Below, one piece after another: positions 46,150-57,517 of a stretch of 64,000 bases of DNA. The DNA is from Emydura subglobosa. Taxonomy: Eukaryota > Chordata > Testudines > Chelidae. The DNA lies in contig ML679971.1 of the NCBI GenBank assembly GCA_007922225.1, positions 868,001 through 932,000 on the forward strand, in the 5' to 3' direction. The position numbers and the translations under genes are program-made. The first letter of the stretch is position 1. Each line of letters opens with the position of its first letter. Below the pieces are notes generated by a model. That model ran no database searches, was not told the DNA's origin, and saw only the letters and a list, made by a program, of their open reading frames with translations.

Positions 46150-46360
46150 AGTTTCTAGAACTAGTTGGAAAATAAGCATTTTTTTCTGCAGAAAATTTTG
46201 ACAAGTATTTTGGATTTTCTGGGGTTTGTTTTTTTGACCAAAATATCAAAATTTTCCATGGAAAGAAAATGCTTTTGGTGAAAAATGTTGCTTAGTTGAT
46301 AACCCAATGTTCCATTGAAAAACAGTTTTGAGGGAAAAATTTTTATCAGCCCTATCAGTT
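46150..46360. mobile_element. AT-rich MITE fragment
   Basis: CTAGTTGGAAAATAAGCATT begins a block of AAAATTTTGACAAG, AAAATTTTCCATGG and CAGTTTTGAGGGAAAAATTT words matching the family interior. Confidence 0.5.
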
Positions 46361-48654
46361 TATCTTTATTTACTTCTGTGTTTTGATCAGGACTGGAAAT
46401 GGAATTGCAGAGGTTAAAAACCTCACCAAAGAATTCCCACGATACTCATCAATAGTCCCCACCTGCTTTTGCAGACTCTGTAGACGTACTTAGTGTGAAA
46501 AAGCATCCAAACCATTGGAACTGACATATCCCTGAGCTGCATGTCATAGCTACTACCATTTGCCAGCCATCATTGTCTGCAGCAGAGTTATTGTATGTGT
46601 TAATTACTGTGCAATGCCACACAGTAACTTGCAGTGACACACCTGCTCCTCAACTTCTCTTAGTCCCAAATCCTTCCTCCTGCCCAACCCCATTGGTATG
46701 CTGGGCGCTAAAAAGCAGCAGAACCAGTGTGAATTCTATGGGTCTCCATTCCTTAGCGGTGAGAGGGGACTGGAGGAGGGCGTGGCATAAACTAATGAGT
46801 TCAAACTGCATGGATCCCTGGTCCTAATGTGCATACCTCATCAGAGTGGCACTGGAGAACCTAGAATCTGTTGAGCCCATGTGCTGCAGGCAGGAGCAGC
46901 AGTGACAGAATGCTGTGCAACCTGTGTATGGAGGATTATGACTCCTTGACCTTCATGAAGGATCTCTGTGAAAAACCCATTGTTCTCAATGTGCAGCCCA
47001 ATCAGCACACAGCTGCAGCCCATCTGACATCCTCAGGGCCATACAGGGAGCATATATATTGTGTGGATGCAGCCCCCATGACACATAGTGAGCTGCATGT
47101 GTGGCCCACAATGATAAATAAGATGAGAACCACTGCCTTATACGGAGGTCTGTAGAAGGCACACGCACCACTTCAGTTCATTTTACATTCTCAAAACAGG
47201 CCTTCTACATGGGATAAATTTCATTTGACTTACACAGGGAAGAAAGATTTTGGCCTCCCTAAATAAATACTAGATTTAAAAGTGCCGGGGCACACGTCTC
47301 TTCATGTCTTATGAACAAATGCAGCATAACAAAGTCTTTCCTTGCTTCCTACATCTGGTATGTAGTAGTCTGAGTGCATGCCACATGAAAAGCTGTTTGA
47401 ACAGATCGTCCTCAGGACTTGACACTGAGTGCACTATTGCACTAGAGAATCTGTGTAGTGCTTTCGTTTGTAATTCTGTTTATTGAACTACAACTCTTGA
47501 TTATTCTAATGACACAGGGCCTTTGTGTCTTCAGAAGCACATTGTTTATACCCCCAAGGAGTTTGCCACACATACAAATATTCTCAATCTATTATATTAT
47601 AAACAAATGCGTTATTCAGCAGACAGCTGCAGTTCTGCTGCTGATAACTGGCGAGAGGACTGACATCATCAGCAAAAATGTACACCTCCTCCGACTATCC
47701 TGGAGACGTGACCGGGGTCTGAATTCTTATATTCCAGTTTAGCAGCCTGGCATTTCTGCTCATTTTTGGTTTCATGCTAGAGATAGGCACAAACTAAAAC
47801 TCAGACCGAGATCTGGATCCAAAACTTCTGTTTGTGACTATCCTTCTAATGGGCCAAATTCAAGCATCCCAAGCATTAGCAATAGACATATGCAGTTTTC
47901 AAATCCACAGGTTTGGGAATGCAGTGAACATGGGCTCTCCACTGTTAAAAGCATGAACAAAGTAACTTCTCTAGCTAACCACTGACGTAGGTTTGCATCT
48001 TGGACCAGTCACTAGATAGGGACACATAGCACACTGATCAGGAGATTACAAAAGAAATGGGTCTACTACACTTGCCAGTTAGTGTGTGACTTATTTAGCT
48101 CAAGTTGTAGAGGCTTGTGCTTTTAATTGGAGATATCCCAGATCTGATCCTTTGTGATGACAGCTGATGGCAGTTATAATATTCAGATTCAGGATTTTGG
48201 GAAGAGATTACCAAAAATGTCTAAAAGCATTAGGACCAGAAGTCCCATTGAATACATACTTAAAGACAGAGCAAGAGAGCTTGATTCTCCTAGCAATAAC
48301 ACTGGTGCAAATAAGGAGTAATTTATATGACACTGTAGAGTTCCAAAGGTCTCAATCTGGTGTAAAGAAGATCAGAATCAGGCACATAAAATTAGGAATT
48401 AGATCCAGAGTTCAAACCCAGAATTGGAATCTGGATTTTTGATTAGGGCCCATCTAAATTGATTATAAATTATTAGTTCTGTGTTGAAATGGCCATTACA
48501 ACATGAATGTCAATGACTATTTTTTAAGGGGGCACTGGAAAAACTTTTCTACCATAGAAATACAGAAAAGCAAGTCAGATCCTTCCAACCATGAAGTTAA
48601 GGATACAAAGTCAGCCCACTTAGAAAATGTACATCTTTAAAAATCATAAACCAC
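46361..48654. other. Mostly unassigned non-coding DNA
   Basis: 46,980-47,150 (CATCTGACATCCTCAGGGCC, GAGAACCACTGCC) looks like a dispersed reptilian repeat from memory. The overlapping plus and minus frames there share that repeat. Nothing else is recognised. Confidence 0.4.
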
Positions 48655-49376
48655 CTACGAACATAAGAACAGCCATACTTGGTCAGACCAATGATCTATC
48701 TAGTCCAGTATCTTGTCTTCTGATCATGACCAATGTCATGTGCTTCAGAAGGAATAACCAGAACAGGTAATTATCAAGTGATCCATCCTTTGTTCTCCAT
48801 TCCCACCTTCTGGCAAACAGAGGCTACGGACACTTCAGAGCATGGTTTTGCATCCCTACCCATCATGGCTAATAGCCATTGATGGACCTACCCTCCACGA
48901 ACTTACCTAGTTCTTTTTTGAAGCCTTTTATAGTCTTGGCCTTCACAACATCCTCTGGCAAAGAGTTCCACAGGTTGATTGTACATTGTGTGAAGAATAC
49001 TTCCTTTTCTTAGTTTGAAACTTGATGCCTATTAATTTCATTTGGTGACCCCTATTTCTTGTGTTATGAGAAGGAGTAAATAACGCTTCCTGATTTACTT
49101 TCTCCACACCAGTCATGATTTTATAGACTTCTGTCATATCCCCTCTTAGTTGTCTCTTTTTCAAGCTGAAAAGTCCCAGGGTCTTATTAATCTCCCCTCA
49201 TCTGGAAGCTGTTCCATACCCGTAATCATTTTGTCGTCCTTTTCTGTACCTTCTCCAATATATGTTTTTTGAGATGGAGCGACCAGATCTGCATGCAATA
49301 TTCAAGATGTGGGCATACCATGGATTTATAAAGAGACAATATGATATTTTATGTCTTATTATCTATCCCTTTCCTA
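48655..49376 (-). pseudogene. CR1 3' part of a CR1-MITE chimera, copy 2
   Basis: The 3' end is at about 48,659 (CGAACATAAGAACAGCCATA on plus). The frame 48,943-49,164 reads KKRQLRGDMTEVYKIMTGVE, a CR1 ORF2 C-terminal piece. At about 49,376 the CR1 stops at the same base as the copy at 34,190 and MITE sequence begins (CACATTAGGAATT on both). Confidence 0.88.
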
Positions 49377-49578
49377 ACGATTCCCACATTAGGAATTATT
49401 TGACATTTTCGTAATGAAAAAAATATTTTTTCCAGTTTAAAATTATTTTTTTGTTTTGTATTTTAAACTAATTAGACTAAAAAAAAGTTTTTTAAAAAAA
49501 ATGTCAAAATCAAATACAAATTATTTCTATTTTTCGGTTTTTGAATGTTTTCTAGTTTTTGACTTTTCTTGTCAATTT
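49377..49578. mobile_element. AT-rich MITE right-arm piece joined to CR1 on both sides
   Basis: It matches 34,195-34,380 in order: GACATTTTCGTAATGAAAAA, AAACTAATTAGACTAAAAAA, TTTCTATTTTTCGG and TTGACTTTTCTTGTCAATTT. The terminal part (AACCATTTCCCACACAGCT in the other copy) is missing. It runs directly into the next CR1. Confidence 0.8.
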
Positions 49579-49676
49579 GTGCTTCAGAGGGAATGAATAG
49601 AACAAGTTATCATCAAGTGATCCATCCTGTTGGTCTTTCCCATTTTCTGGCAAATGGCAATCCCTGCCTATCCCAG

Positions 49677-49913
49677 CTAATAGCTATTGATGGACCTATC
49701 CTCCATGAACTTATATAGCTTTTTTTTAACCCTGTTATAGTCTTGGCCTTTACAACATCCTCTGGCAAGGCATTCCACAAGTTGACTGTGTTGTGTGAAG
49801 AAATACTTCCTTTTGTTAGTTTTAAACTTGCTGCCTATTAATTTCATTTGGGGACCCCTAGTTTGTGTGTTCTGAGAAGGAGTAAATAACACTTCCTTAT
49901 TTATTTTCTCCAC
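49677..49913 (-). pseudogene. CR1 ORF2, last C-terminal part
   Basis: The frame reads [20 protein letters not shown], then [16 protein letters not shown] and [16 protein letters not shown], the conserved tail of the reptile CR1 ORF2. It belongs to the long element. Confidence 0.85.
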
Positions 49914-50131
49914 ACCAGTCTTGACTTAATAGACCTCTATCACATCCCCCCCTTAGTCATCTCTTTTCCAAGCTGAAGAGTCTCAAGGTCCAATTAATCT
50001 CTCTTCATATGGAAGCTTTTCCATACCCGTAATCATTTTTTTCCCCTTTTCTGTACCTTTTCCAATTCCAATATATCTTTTTCAAGATGAGGCAACCAAA
50101 TCTGCATTCATGATGTGGGTGTACCATGGAT

Positions 50132-50377
50132 TTATGAAAAGGTAATATGATTTTTTGTCTTATTACCTATCCCTTTCCTAATGATTTCCAACATTCTGTT
50201 AACTTTTTTGACTGCCACTGCACATTGAGTGTTTGCTTTCAGAGGACTATCCACAATGGTTCCAAGATCTCTTTCTAGAGTGGTAACAGTTAATTTAGAC
50301 CCCCTCAGTTTATATATATAGTTGGGATTATGTTTTCCAATGTGCATTCCTTTGCATTTATCAACATTGAATTTCAT
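50132..50377 (-). pseudogene. CR1 ORF2, C-terminal region after the reverse transcriptase
   Basis: The frame reads MKFNVDKCKGMHIGKHNPNY, then VTTLERDLGTIVDSPLKANT and VKKVNRMLEIIRKGIGNKTK, the most conserved block of the CR1 C-terminus and the best diagnostic segment in the window. Confidence 0.92.
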
Positions 50378-51332
50378 CTGCCATTTTGTTGCCCAGACAC
50401 CCAGTTTGGTGAGAACCCTTTGTAAATCTTCTCAATCTGCTTTGGACTTAACTATCTTTAGTAGTTTTGTATCATCTGCAAATTTTGCCACCTTATTGTT
50501 TACTCCTTTCTCCAGATAATTTATGAATATGTTTAACAGTACTGCTCCCCATATAGACTCCTGGGGGACATCACTATTCACCTCTCTCCATTTTGAAAAC
50601 CGGCCACTTATTCCTACCCTTTGTTTCCTATCTTTTAACCAGTTATTGATCCAGGAGAGGACCTTCCATCTTATCCCATGACTCTTACCTTGCTTAAGAG
50701 CCTTTGGTGAGGGACCTTGTCAAAGGCTTTCTGAAAATCTAAGTACACTATAGTCACTGGATCATGTTGTCCACATATTTTTGACACTCTCAAAGGATTC
50801 TTGTAGATTGGTGAGGCATGATTTCCCTTTTCAAAAATCATGTTGACTCTTTCCCAACAAATTGTATTCCTTTATGTGTCTGATAATTCTGTTCTTTACT
50901 ATAGTTTCAACCAGTTTATCTGGTACTGAAGTTAGGCTCACCAGCCTGTAATTGCCGGGATCCTGTTTAAAAAATTGGCATCACATTAGCTATCCTCCAG
51001 TCATCTGGTACAGAAGCTGATTTAAATGGTAGGTTACATACCATAGTTAGTAGGTCTGCAATTTCACATTTGAATTCCTTCAGAACTCTTGGGTGGATAT
51101 CAGCTGGTCCTGGTGACTTATTACTGTTTAATTTATCAATTTATTCCAAAACCTCCTCTAGTGCCACCTCACTGTGGGACAGTTCCTCAGATTTGTCACC
51201 TAAAAAGAATGACTCTGGCTTGGGAATCTCCCTCACATCCTCAGCCATGAAGACAGATGCAAAGAGTTCATTTAGTTTAGCCATATCTTCCTTGAGTTCT
51301 CTTTTAGCATCTTGATCATCCAGTGGCCCCAT
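50378..51332 (-). pseudogene. CR1 ORF2, reverse-transcriptase domain, broken
   Basis: 51,332-51,141 reads LNELFASVFMAEDVREIPKP, the start of the reverse-transcriptase region. The palm and fingers continue leftward to 50,378 through many frameshifts. RNA-templated DNA synthesis was its role; the frame damage makes it non-functional. Confidence 0.85.
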
Positions 51333-51365
51333 TGGTTCTTAATAGGCTTCCTGCTTCTGATGTAC

Positions 51366-51563
51366 TTAACATTTTTTGCTATTACTTTTTGAGTCTTTGG
51401 CTGGCTGTTCTTCAAATTCTTTTTTGGTCTTCCTAATTATACTTTTATACTTCACTTGCCAGAATTTATGCTCCTTTCTATTTTCATCGATAGGATTTAT
51501 CTTCCACTTATTAAAGAATGCCTTTTTGCCTCTAACTGCTTCTTTTACTTTGTTTTTAGACAC
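51366..51563 (-). pseudogene. CR1 ORF2, linker between endonuclease and reverse transcriptase
   Basis: The frame reads MSKNKVKEAVRGKKAFFNKW, then NRKEHKFWQVKYKSIIRKTK, a typical basic CR1 linker. Confidence 0.85.
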
Positions 51564-52400
51564 AATGTCACTTTTTTGGGCTTTTCACTATGTTTTTTAA
51601 TTTGGAGTATATGTTTAAATTGAGACTCTATTATGGTGGCTTTCAAAAGTTTCCATGCAGCTTGCAAGGATTTCACTTTTGGCACTGTACCTTTTAATTT
51701 CTGTTTAACTAATTTCCTCAGTTTGTGTAGTTCTCCTTTCTGAAATTAAATGCTATGGTGGTGGGCTGCTTTGCCCCCACACTCCTCCATTAAATTTTAA
51801 ATGTTATGGTCATTATTACTAAGAGACTCATCTATATTCACCTCTTGGAACAGATCCTGTGTTTCACTTAAGACTAAGTCAATAATTGCCTCTCCTCTTG
51901 TGGATTCCAGGGCTAGCTGCTCCAAGAATCAGTCATTTAAGGTGTCAAGAACTTGATCTATGCAGTCCATCCTGAAGTGACATACTCAGTCAATATGGAG
52001 ATATTTGAAATCTCCCATTATTATTTATTTTTTTACTTGTATAGCTTCTCTAATATCCCGGAGCATTTCACAGCCATTATCACCATCTTGGTCAGGTGAT
52101 CAGTAGAGTATCCCTACTGCTATATTCTTATTATTGAGGCATGGAATTATTATCCATAGAGATTCAATGGTTAATTTAAGATTTTTATTTCATTTGACTT
52201 TATGCTTTATTTCAAATCTAGTGCCACTCCCTCTCTAGTACAAACTATTCTGTCCTTCTGATATACTTTATACCCTGGTATTACTGTGTCTCATTGATTA
52301 TCCTAATTCCACCAAGTTTCTGTAATACCTATTATATCAATATCCTCATTTAATACGAGGCACTCAAGTTCACCCATCTTAGTATTTAGACTTCTAGAAT
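51564..52400 (-). pseudogene. CR1 ORF2, apurinic-type endonuclease region, broken
   Basis: In sense orientation the region holds VCTREGVAL-like and GDF-like pieces among stops and frameshifts, in the position of the target-nicking endonuclease. No continuous frame survives. Confidence 0.7.
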
Positions 52401-52603
52401 TTGTATATAAGCACTTTAAAAAAATTGTCACTTTTTAGCTGTCTGCCATTATGTGATAGAATTGAATGGGACTCTTTTTCATTTGATTGTTTCTCATCAG
52501 ATCCTACCCATATTTTATCCTCTTCCATCCTCTTCTCCTTACTAGGATATAGATAATCTCCATTAATAGATCCTCCCCTAAGGGATGTCTCTGTCCGAAC
52601 CAT
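52394..52603 (-). pseudogene. CR1 ORF1/ORF2 junction segment
   Basis: The open frame (YPSKEKRMEEDKIWVGSDEK) lies between the ORF1 block and the endonuclease region. No known domain; assigned by position. Confidence 0.6.
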
Positions 52604-52728
52604 GTGCTCCTCTGCATCTGTCGGCTTTCCCCCAGCCCTTAGTTTAAAACGGCTCTATGACCCTTTAAATTGTACATGCCAGCAATCTGGTTCCATTTTG
52701 GTTTAGGTGGAGGCCCATCCTTTCTGAC

Positions 52729-53133
52729 TCAGCTCTCCCTTTCCCAAAAGGTTCCCCAGTTTCTAATCAATCTAAATCCCTCCTCCCTACACCATCGTCT
52801 CATCCATGCATTGAGCCCCTGCAGTTCTGCCTGTCTAACTGGCCATGAGCATGGAACTGGAGGCATTTCAGAGAATGCTACCATGGAAGTCCTGGACTTC
52901 AATCTCTTACCTAGCAGCCTAAATTTGGCCTTCAGGACCTCTCTCTGATCCTTCCCCATGTCACTGGTACCTACATGTACCACGACCACTAGCTCCTCCC
53001 CAGTACTATACTTAACTCTGTCTAGATATCTCAAAGGATCCGCAACCTTCGCACCTGGCAGGCAAGTCGCCATGTGGCTCTCCCGGTCATCACAAACCCA
53101 GCTATCTATGTTTTTAATGATCGAGTCTCCCAT
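52729..53133 (-). pseudogene. CR1 ORF1, SGNH/esterase-like domain
   Basis: The frame of 134 codons starts MGDSIIKNIDSWVCDDRESH. The GDSI at the start is the block-I nucleophile motif of SGNH hydrolases. VVVHVGTSDMGK (block III-like; normally with Asn) and a late WMRRWCREEGFRLIRNWGTF segment follow. In CR1 and related LINEs this esterase-like domain accompanies the RNA-binding ORF1 protein. The motif HVGTSDM has S where active members usually carry N. Confidence 0.85.
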
Positions 53134-53169
53134 TACTATTAACTGTCTTTTCTTAATAACTGGAGTTCC

Positions 53170-53562
53170 CTACTCCAGAGAGGTAGCCTCAGTGTGAGAG
53201 GATACCATGACATCATCTGGAAGGAGGGTCCCAACTATGGAATCATTTCCCTCCATTCCAGTTTGATGTTCTCCTTCCCTGAGACTTTCATCTTTCTCAA
53301 CAATACAGAGGCTGGCATATTGGGGGTGGGGGCATTCTACTGTAGCCTGGAAAGTCTCATCTATGTATCTTTCTGTCTCCCTTAGCTCCTCCAGTTCAGC
53401 TACCCTGGTGTCCAAAGCCCTTATGCAATCAGTGAGGGCCAGGAGCTCTTTGCACCACATGCACACATACGCCACCCACCCGTAGGGTAGGTTATTATCC
53501 ATATTGAATGCAGTGCAATAAACTGAATAGCCCCCATTCTGTTGCTGGACTTCTGCCTGCAT
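53170..53562 (-). pseudogene. CR1 ORF1, N-terminal coiled-coil part
   Basis: The 130-codon frame includes CKELLALTDCIRALDTRVAE then LEELRETERYIDETF, a heptad-like leucine pattern consistent with the ORF1 coiled coil. It precedes the esterase-like domain in the correct order with a small break between 53,170 and 53,133. Confidence 0.8.
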
Positions 53563-53750
53563 TCTCTTTTTATTCCTGCAGCTCTTTCTTTTATTGTTTG
53601 TTTTTTATTGGGGGTGGAGGGGTGGTATTATCATTAGTTTACAGAATATTAATGAAGTGTATGTACCCCCCCAATCTCTCCCACTCACCCTCTAAACTCT
53701 CTCACAAAACTCCCTTGTTAGCTGCCCATTGTTGCTAGGTCTTCTGGTCA

Positions 53751-54459
53751 TTTAGGAGCGGGCTTTTGAAACGCCACTATAACGTTCCATGCAAACCTGG
53801 TCTCATTTATGACTCCACATTGAAACTACAAATACATTTCATTCTATCTTGGCTATCGCATTAGTAGCTAAGTGCTGGTTCATGAATGTTGTCTCTAAAG
53901 AACAAACATTATGAGCTTGTGTTTCCATTTAATTTATTTCTTTGCTTTTCTAGGCATCCCTATTCCTTCCTCGCTCATTCTGTCTCTCACTCACAAAGGG
54001 AGGGCCTGGTAAAAAAGGGAAGAAATAGAAGGGCTTAGAGTAATCCTTCTAGTAGCCCCCAAGAATATGTGGCTCTCCACCATTATCCTCCCATTAAGGT
54101 CAAAGGAAGGACTTCAGTTGACTCCAGTGAAAGTTGGACTACTCCTTTAGTTTGTTTATCTACTTTGTTATTGTTGTTGTTGCTGATTGTTTGTTTTTGC
54201 ACCTCAGAGTTTATATTAGGTTGACTTTGGCTGGAAATAAGAAAGAGGTTTGACACTCATTTCTCTATCTGGCTTATTACCCCAGATTAGTTAGTTGTAG
54301 TTTTGAGGAAGAATAAGCATTGGATATTTTGTAGGGAATAATCTCTCAGTGACAGGGTGGTGGAGTAACTGATCCAAGAGGTCCTCTGAGTTCTAGGTAG
54401 TGTTCCATGAGAAATACGATTCCAGTGCCACTGGAAAAATACCAAGAGAAGAGTTGTCT
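53751..54459. other. Unassigned non-coding stretch
   Basis: May include the CR1 5' UTR near 53,760. No gene recognised. A GTT-rich run lies near 54,165-54,190. Confidence 0.4.
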
Positions 54460-54780
54460 AATAATATTATTATTTGTATTAAAGTGGTACCCTGCATCCC
54501 CAACCAACATGAGGACCTCATTGCGCTAGGCGCTGTACATACACATAGTAAGGGACCATCCCACTCCTGGATTTTACACTATTTTACAGTGTAAACAGGC
54601 AAAACAAAGTTTGGGAGAATGGAAACATTACCGCCCTCATTTTACGATTACTGAGCTGAGGGACAAAGAGATTAAGTGACTTGTTCCAGGTCACAGAGCA
54701 AGTCTGTAGCAAAACTGAGAACTGAAGCCAGCGCTCTTGAGTCCCTGTCCAGTGCCTAACCACAGGAACAGACTTTCTCC
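54460..54780 (-). repeat. MIR-like repeat, reverse
   Basis: GCTAGGCGCTGTACATACAC, then CATTTTACGATTACTGAG, AGTGACTTGTTCCAGGTCAC and GCAGCGCTCTTGAGTCCCTG-like words in reverse MIR order. Confidence 0.75.
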
Positions 54781-55029
54781 CCCTCCCTTCTTCCTCTAGT
54801 GTTTTTACTGGAGAGTATGAAAGAGCAGAAACCACAATACCTCCGCTGCTGTAAATCAGTGTTGCTCCATGAAGCCACGGGTAAATTCACGCCCACTGAG
54901 GATCTAGCCCTTAGAAATCAATTCACCAAAGCAGATAGACACATAGCAGTGAGCATTCTTATTAGCACTGTGTTAATGCTGCTGCTGCTGAGTGACTACT
55001 GAGAATGACAGCACGGCATTATCGTTCTG

Positions 55030-55248
55030 GGGAATGCTGACCCAGTGGTTAAAGCACTAATGTGGGCGCTGGAAAACTTGGGTTCAGTTCCTGCTTTGCT
55101 ACAGACATTGTGCGTGATCTTGGGCAAGTCATTTAGCCGCCCCATGCCTCGGTTCCCCATTTGTAAAATGGGGGCAATAACATTCCTTCCTTGCAGATGA
55201 TTATGAGAATAAATATAGTAAAAAGCATGAGGGCGCTCAGATACTGTA
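55030..55248 (+). repeat. MIR SINE, nearly full length, pol III boxes visible
   Basis: A-box-like CAGTGGTTAAAGCAC at 55,043-55,057 and B-box-like GGGTTCAGTTCC at 55,080-55,091 form the tRNA-derived head. TTGGGCAAGTCATTTAGC, GTAAAATGGGGGCAATAAC and GATTATGAGAATAAATAT follow in order. It is the best-preserved MIR in the window. Transcription by pol III is possible but not shown. Confidence 0.85.
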
Positions 55249-55682
55249 ATGATGGGATGCCTTAGGGGAAAAGGTGAATTTTCAGTAAGAATGACTCATC
55301 TACCACTCATCTATTCTATCCTAGCCACGTCTGCTCTTTTCCATAATCACTTTCTGGAAAGCAGCTGGCCATTCTTCAGAGAGGTGTTTAAGATCTGGTG
55401 TCTTAGTGACCTCCTGATTCTGGGCTGTTCCAGAGACTAGAGTGGCCCCATCCCAAGCATGCCCCCTACACCAGGGTTTCCAATGGGGGGGGCGGTTCTT
55501 GAAAACCAGCGGAGTCTGCCCTCCTCCGTTCCTGCAGTGGATGAATTGTCCTGGATGAAACCAGGGCTTCAGCTGCCATATAGGGCCAGAGCAGGGCAGG
55601 GCAGAGCATAGGGCCTGGTAGCGAGAGTGGGAAAAGTGAGTGTCCTGGTTTAATCTGTGTGGGGCTTGTGACTGTTGTTTTC

Positions 55683-55880
55683 ATAGAAACGCAGGGACGG
55701 AAGGATCATGAGGTGTCATGTTAGTCCAGCCCCCTGCACTGAGGCATGACCAAGAGAACCTAGACCATTTCAGACAGTGTTTGTCCATCTTGTTCATAAA
55801 AACCTCCAAAGACAGAGATTCCACAATCTCCCTTAGCAGCGTATTCCAGTTTTGTCCTATAGTAACATAGAGATCAGGAT
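55683..55880 (-). repeat. CR1 3' end (ATAGAA type)
   Basis: CATAGAAACGCAGGGACGGA, AGTCCAGCCCCCTGCACTGA and AAACCTCCAAAGACAGAGAT show the standard minus-oriented 3' UTR order, longer than the other copies of this subtype here. Confidence 0.8.
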
Positions 55881-55939
55881 GAGACCTGACTGGGGGGATA
55901 GCAGATTATCCCACATATGGAATTGTTACACTTTCCTTT

Positions 55940-56045
55940 CAAGCATTGGTGTTGACCACTGTCAGAAACAGGCTACTGGCCTAGATTGACCTTGGGTCAG
56001 ACTACTGAACTGGATTGACCTTGGATCATGCCTATGTTCCTGTAG
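55940..56045 (+). repeat. CR1 3' end, GAACATAAGAAC subtype, with a 29-bp internal duplication
   Basis: GTTGACCACTGTCAGAAACA through CCTATGTTCC is the 3' terminus in plus orientation. The segment around CTAGATTGACCTTGGGTCAG is present twice (starts 55,975 and 56,004). Confidence 0.65.
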
Positions 56046-57517
56046 AAGGAAAGTTAAAACCAGAGATCCACAAATGTGTTTGCCCGTCTGCAATCCCATG
56101 CCTTTTGACTGATTGCAATATACCCATTTGATCCTGACAGAACCTCAGCTCACTGCTCCCAAGGAAGGTGGATTATTCCCTCTGCACATATGCACTCTGC
56201 CAATATGCCAGAGGGGAAAATTCATTCCTGACCTCAAGCTCTGACAGTCAGTGCATATGAGCAAAAATCTTCCTGGTTAAGGATTGAACCTGACAGTGAA
56301 AAGACTGACAGATACACTTAAAGTGCAGTTCTACTCTGAAAAGTGACTATGTAAAATTGGCACTTTCTTGTTCAGTGGCTCAGCATCCTGGGTTTAGTCA
56401 TATCTGCTGATTTAGAGTAAAAATAATAGGAAGATTTTATTGCTGTCAACCCTGTCACACCAACGTTCTTTTCTAATTTTCATAACAACTCTCAACTTCC
56501 AATTTCTGGACCTCTCAGCAACCTCATTGTCTTCAGATAATGCCCTCAGTTATTGCTGTGTAACTCCAAGGAAGGCAATAAGGCTGAACAGGTATAGCTT
56601 TGGGCATAATTTGAGATAGGTTGCATAATACTGGTGGTGATGAAAAGGGCAGAGGGAACCTTGCTTAGCTTTCAGATCCCAGGCCCAGCTGGCAAAGTTG
56701 GCAGCTGGGAGGGTGAGGAAAGAGGGAAATCTTTTTACTTGCAAATTGCCCATGTCAATAATTGATACATAATAAATGTGAAGCACGTTTCAGAAAAGAA
56801 TCTCACTCTAAAACCAATACTGTGCTATGGAGAGGATCTTGTTGGCCACAGATGGTCTGTTCTTTAAAAAAGACTGAACACCAAGGAGATTCTGTTTATC
56901 ATGAGTCTCTCTCCAATCCAGTGGATTCCAAATGATGGCCAGTCAAGTCTCAAAATTTCTTTGGTAAAACAACTAGAATACAAATAGAATGGCAATGTAA
57001 TATTCTGATTCTCTCAAATGCCTAGTCTGTCTAATCTATCATATTCTAATGTTCCTATCATTGTACTATCTAGGCATATGAGAAACCTCCTTTCTGGACC
57101 ATTTTTCCCAGTGCAAAGCTTGATTTTATTTCAAGTAGGTGCTTGAAGGGTGAAGTTAGCCAGCTGTCACTGAAGGATTAGTTGATATTAACGACAACTG
57201 GCATGGTTATTCAGCAAGCTGAGCTCCTATAGTCCTCATTGCAAAATCAGATAGACTTTATTTTAAAAGAAAAAAACCTCAAACAATAACGTGAAGTCAT
57301 TTGTAGAAAGAGAGAGAACTGAATTGGCATCTAATTCTGAGGAAACCAATGTGGGTGTTTCTTTAATAGATCATTAAGGGAAGAGAGAGAGAAAACATGA
57401 TTATTGGTTCCTGAGACTAGTATAGAATGTATTAGTGTTGCTGCCTTCACTGGACGAAAACCTAAAATAGTATTGTCATTTATTGCACCCTTATATATAA
57501 TGGTTGTTGTCAGTTGT
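56046..57517. other. Unassigned non-coding DNA
   Basis: No repeat family or exon recognised with confidence. The minus frame at 56,550-56,786 has no domain. Confidence 0.4.

Larger units (their letters stand above)
49579..53750 (-). mobile_element. Long, nearly complete CR1 LINE lacking its last ~100 bp
   Basis: Read leftward it contains ORF1, ORF2 and most of the 3' UTR. The final segment (GAACATAAGAAC to about TGGCCAATG on plus) that should lie left of 49,579 is absent. CR1 elements code for an RNA-binding/esterase-like ORF1 protein and an endonuclease-reverse transcriptase ORF2. Both frames are broken, so the element is inactive. At about 4.2 kb it is among the longer copies expected for this family. 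Confidence 0.9.
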
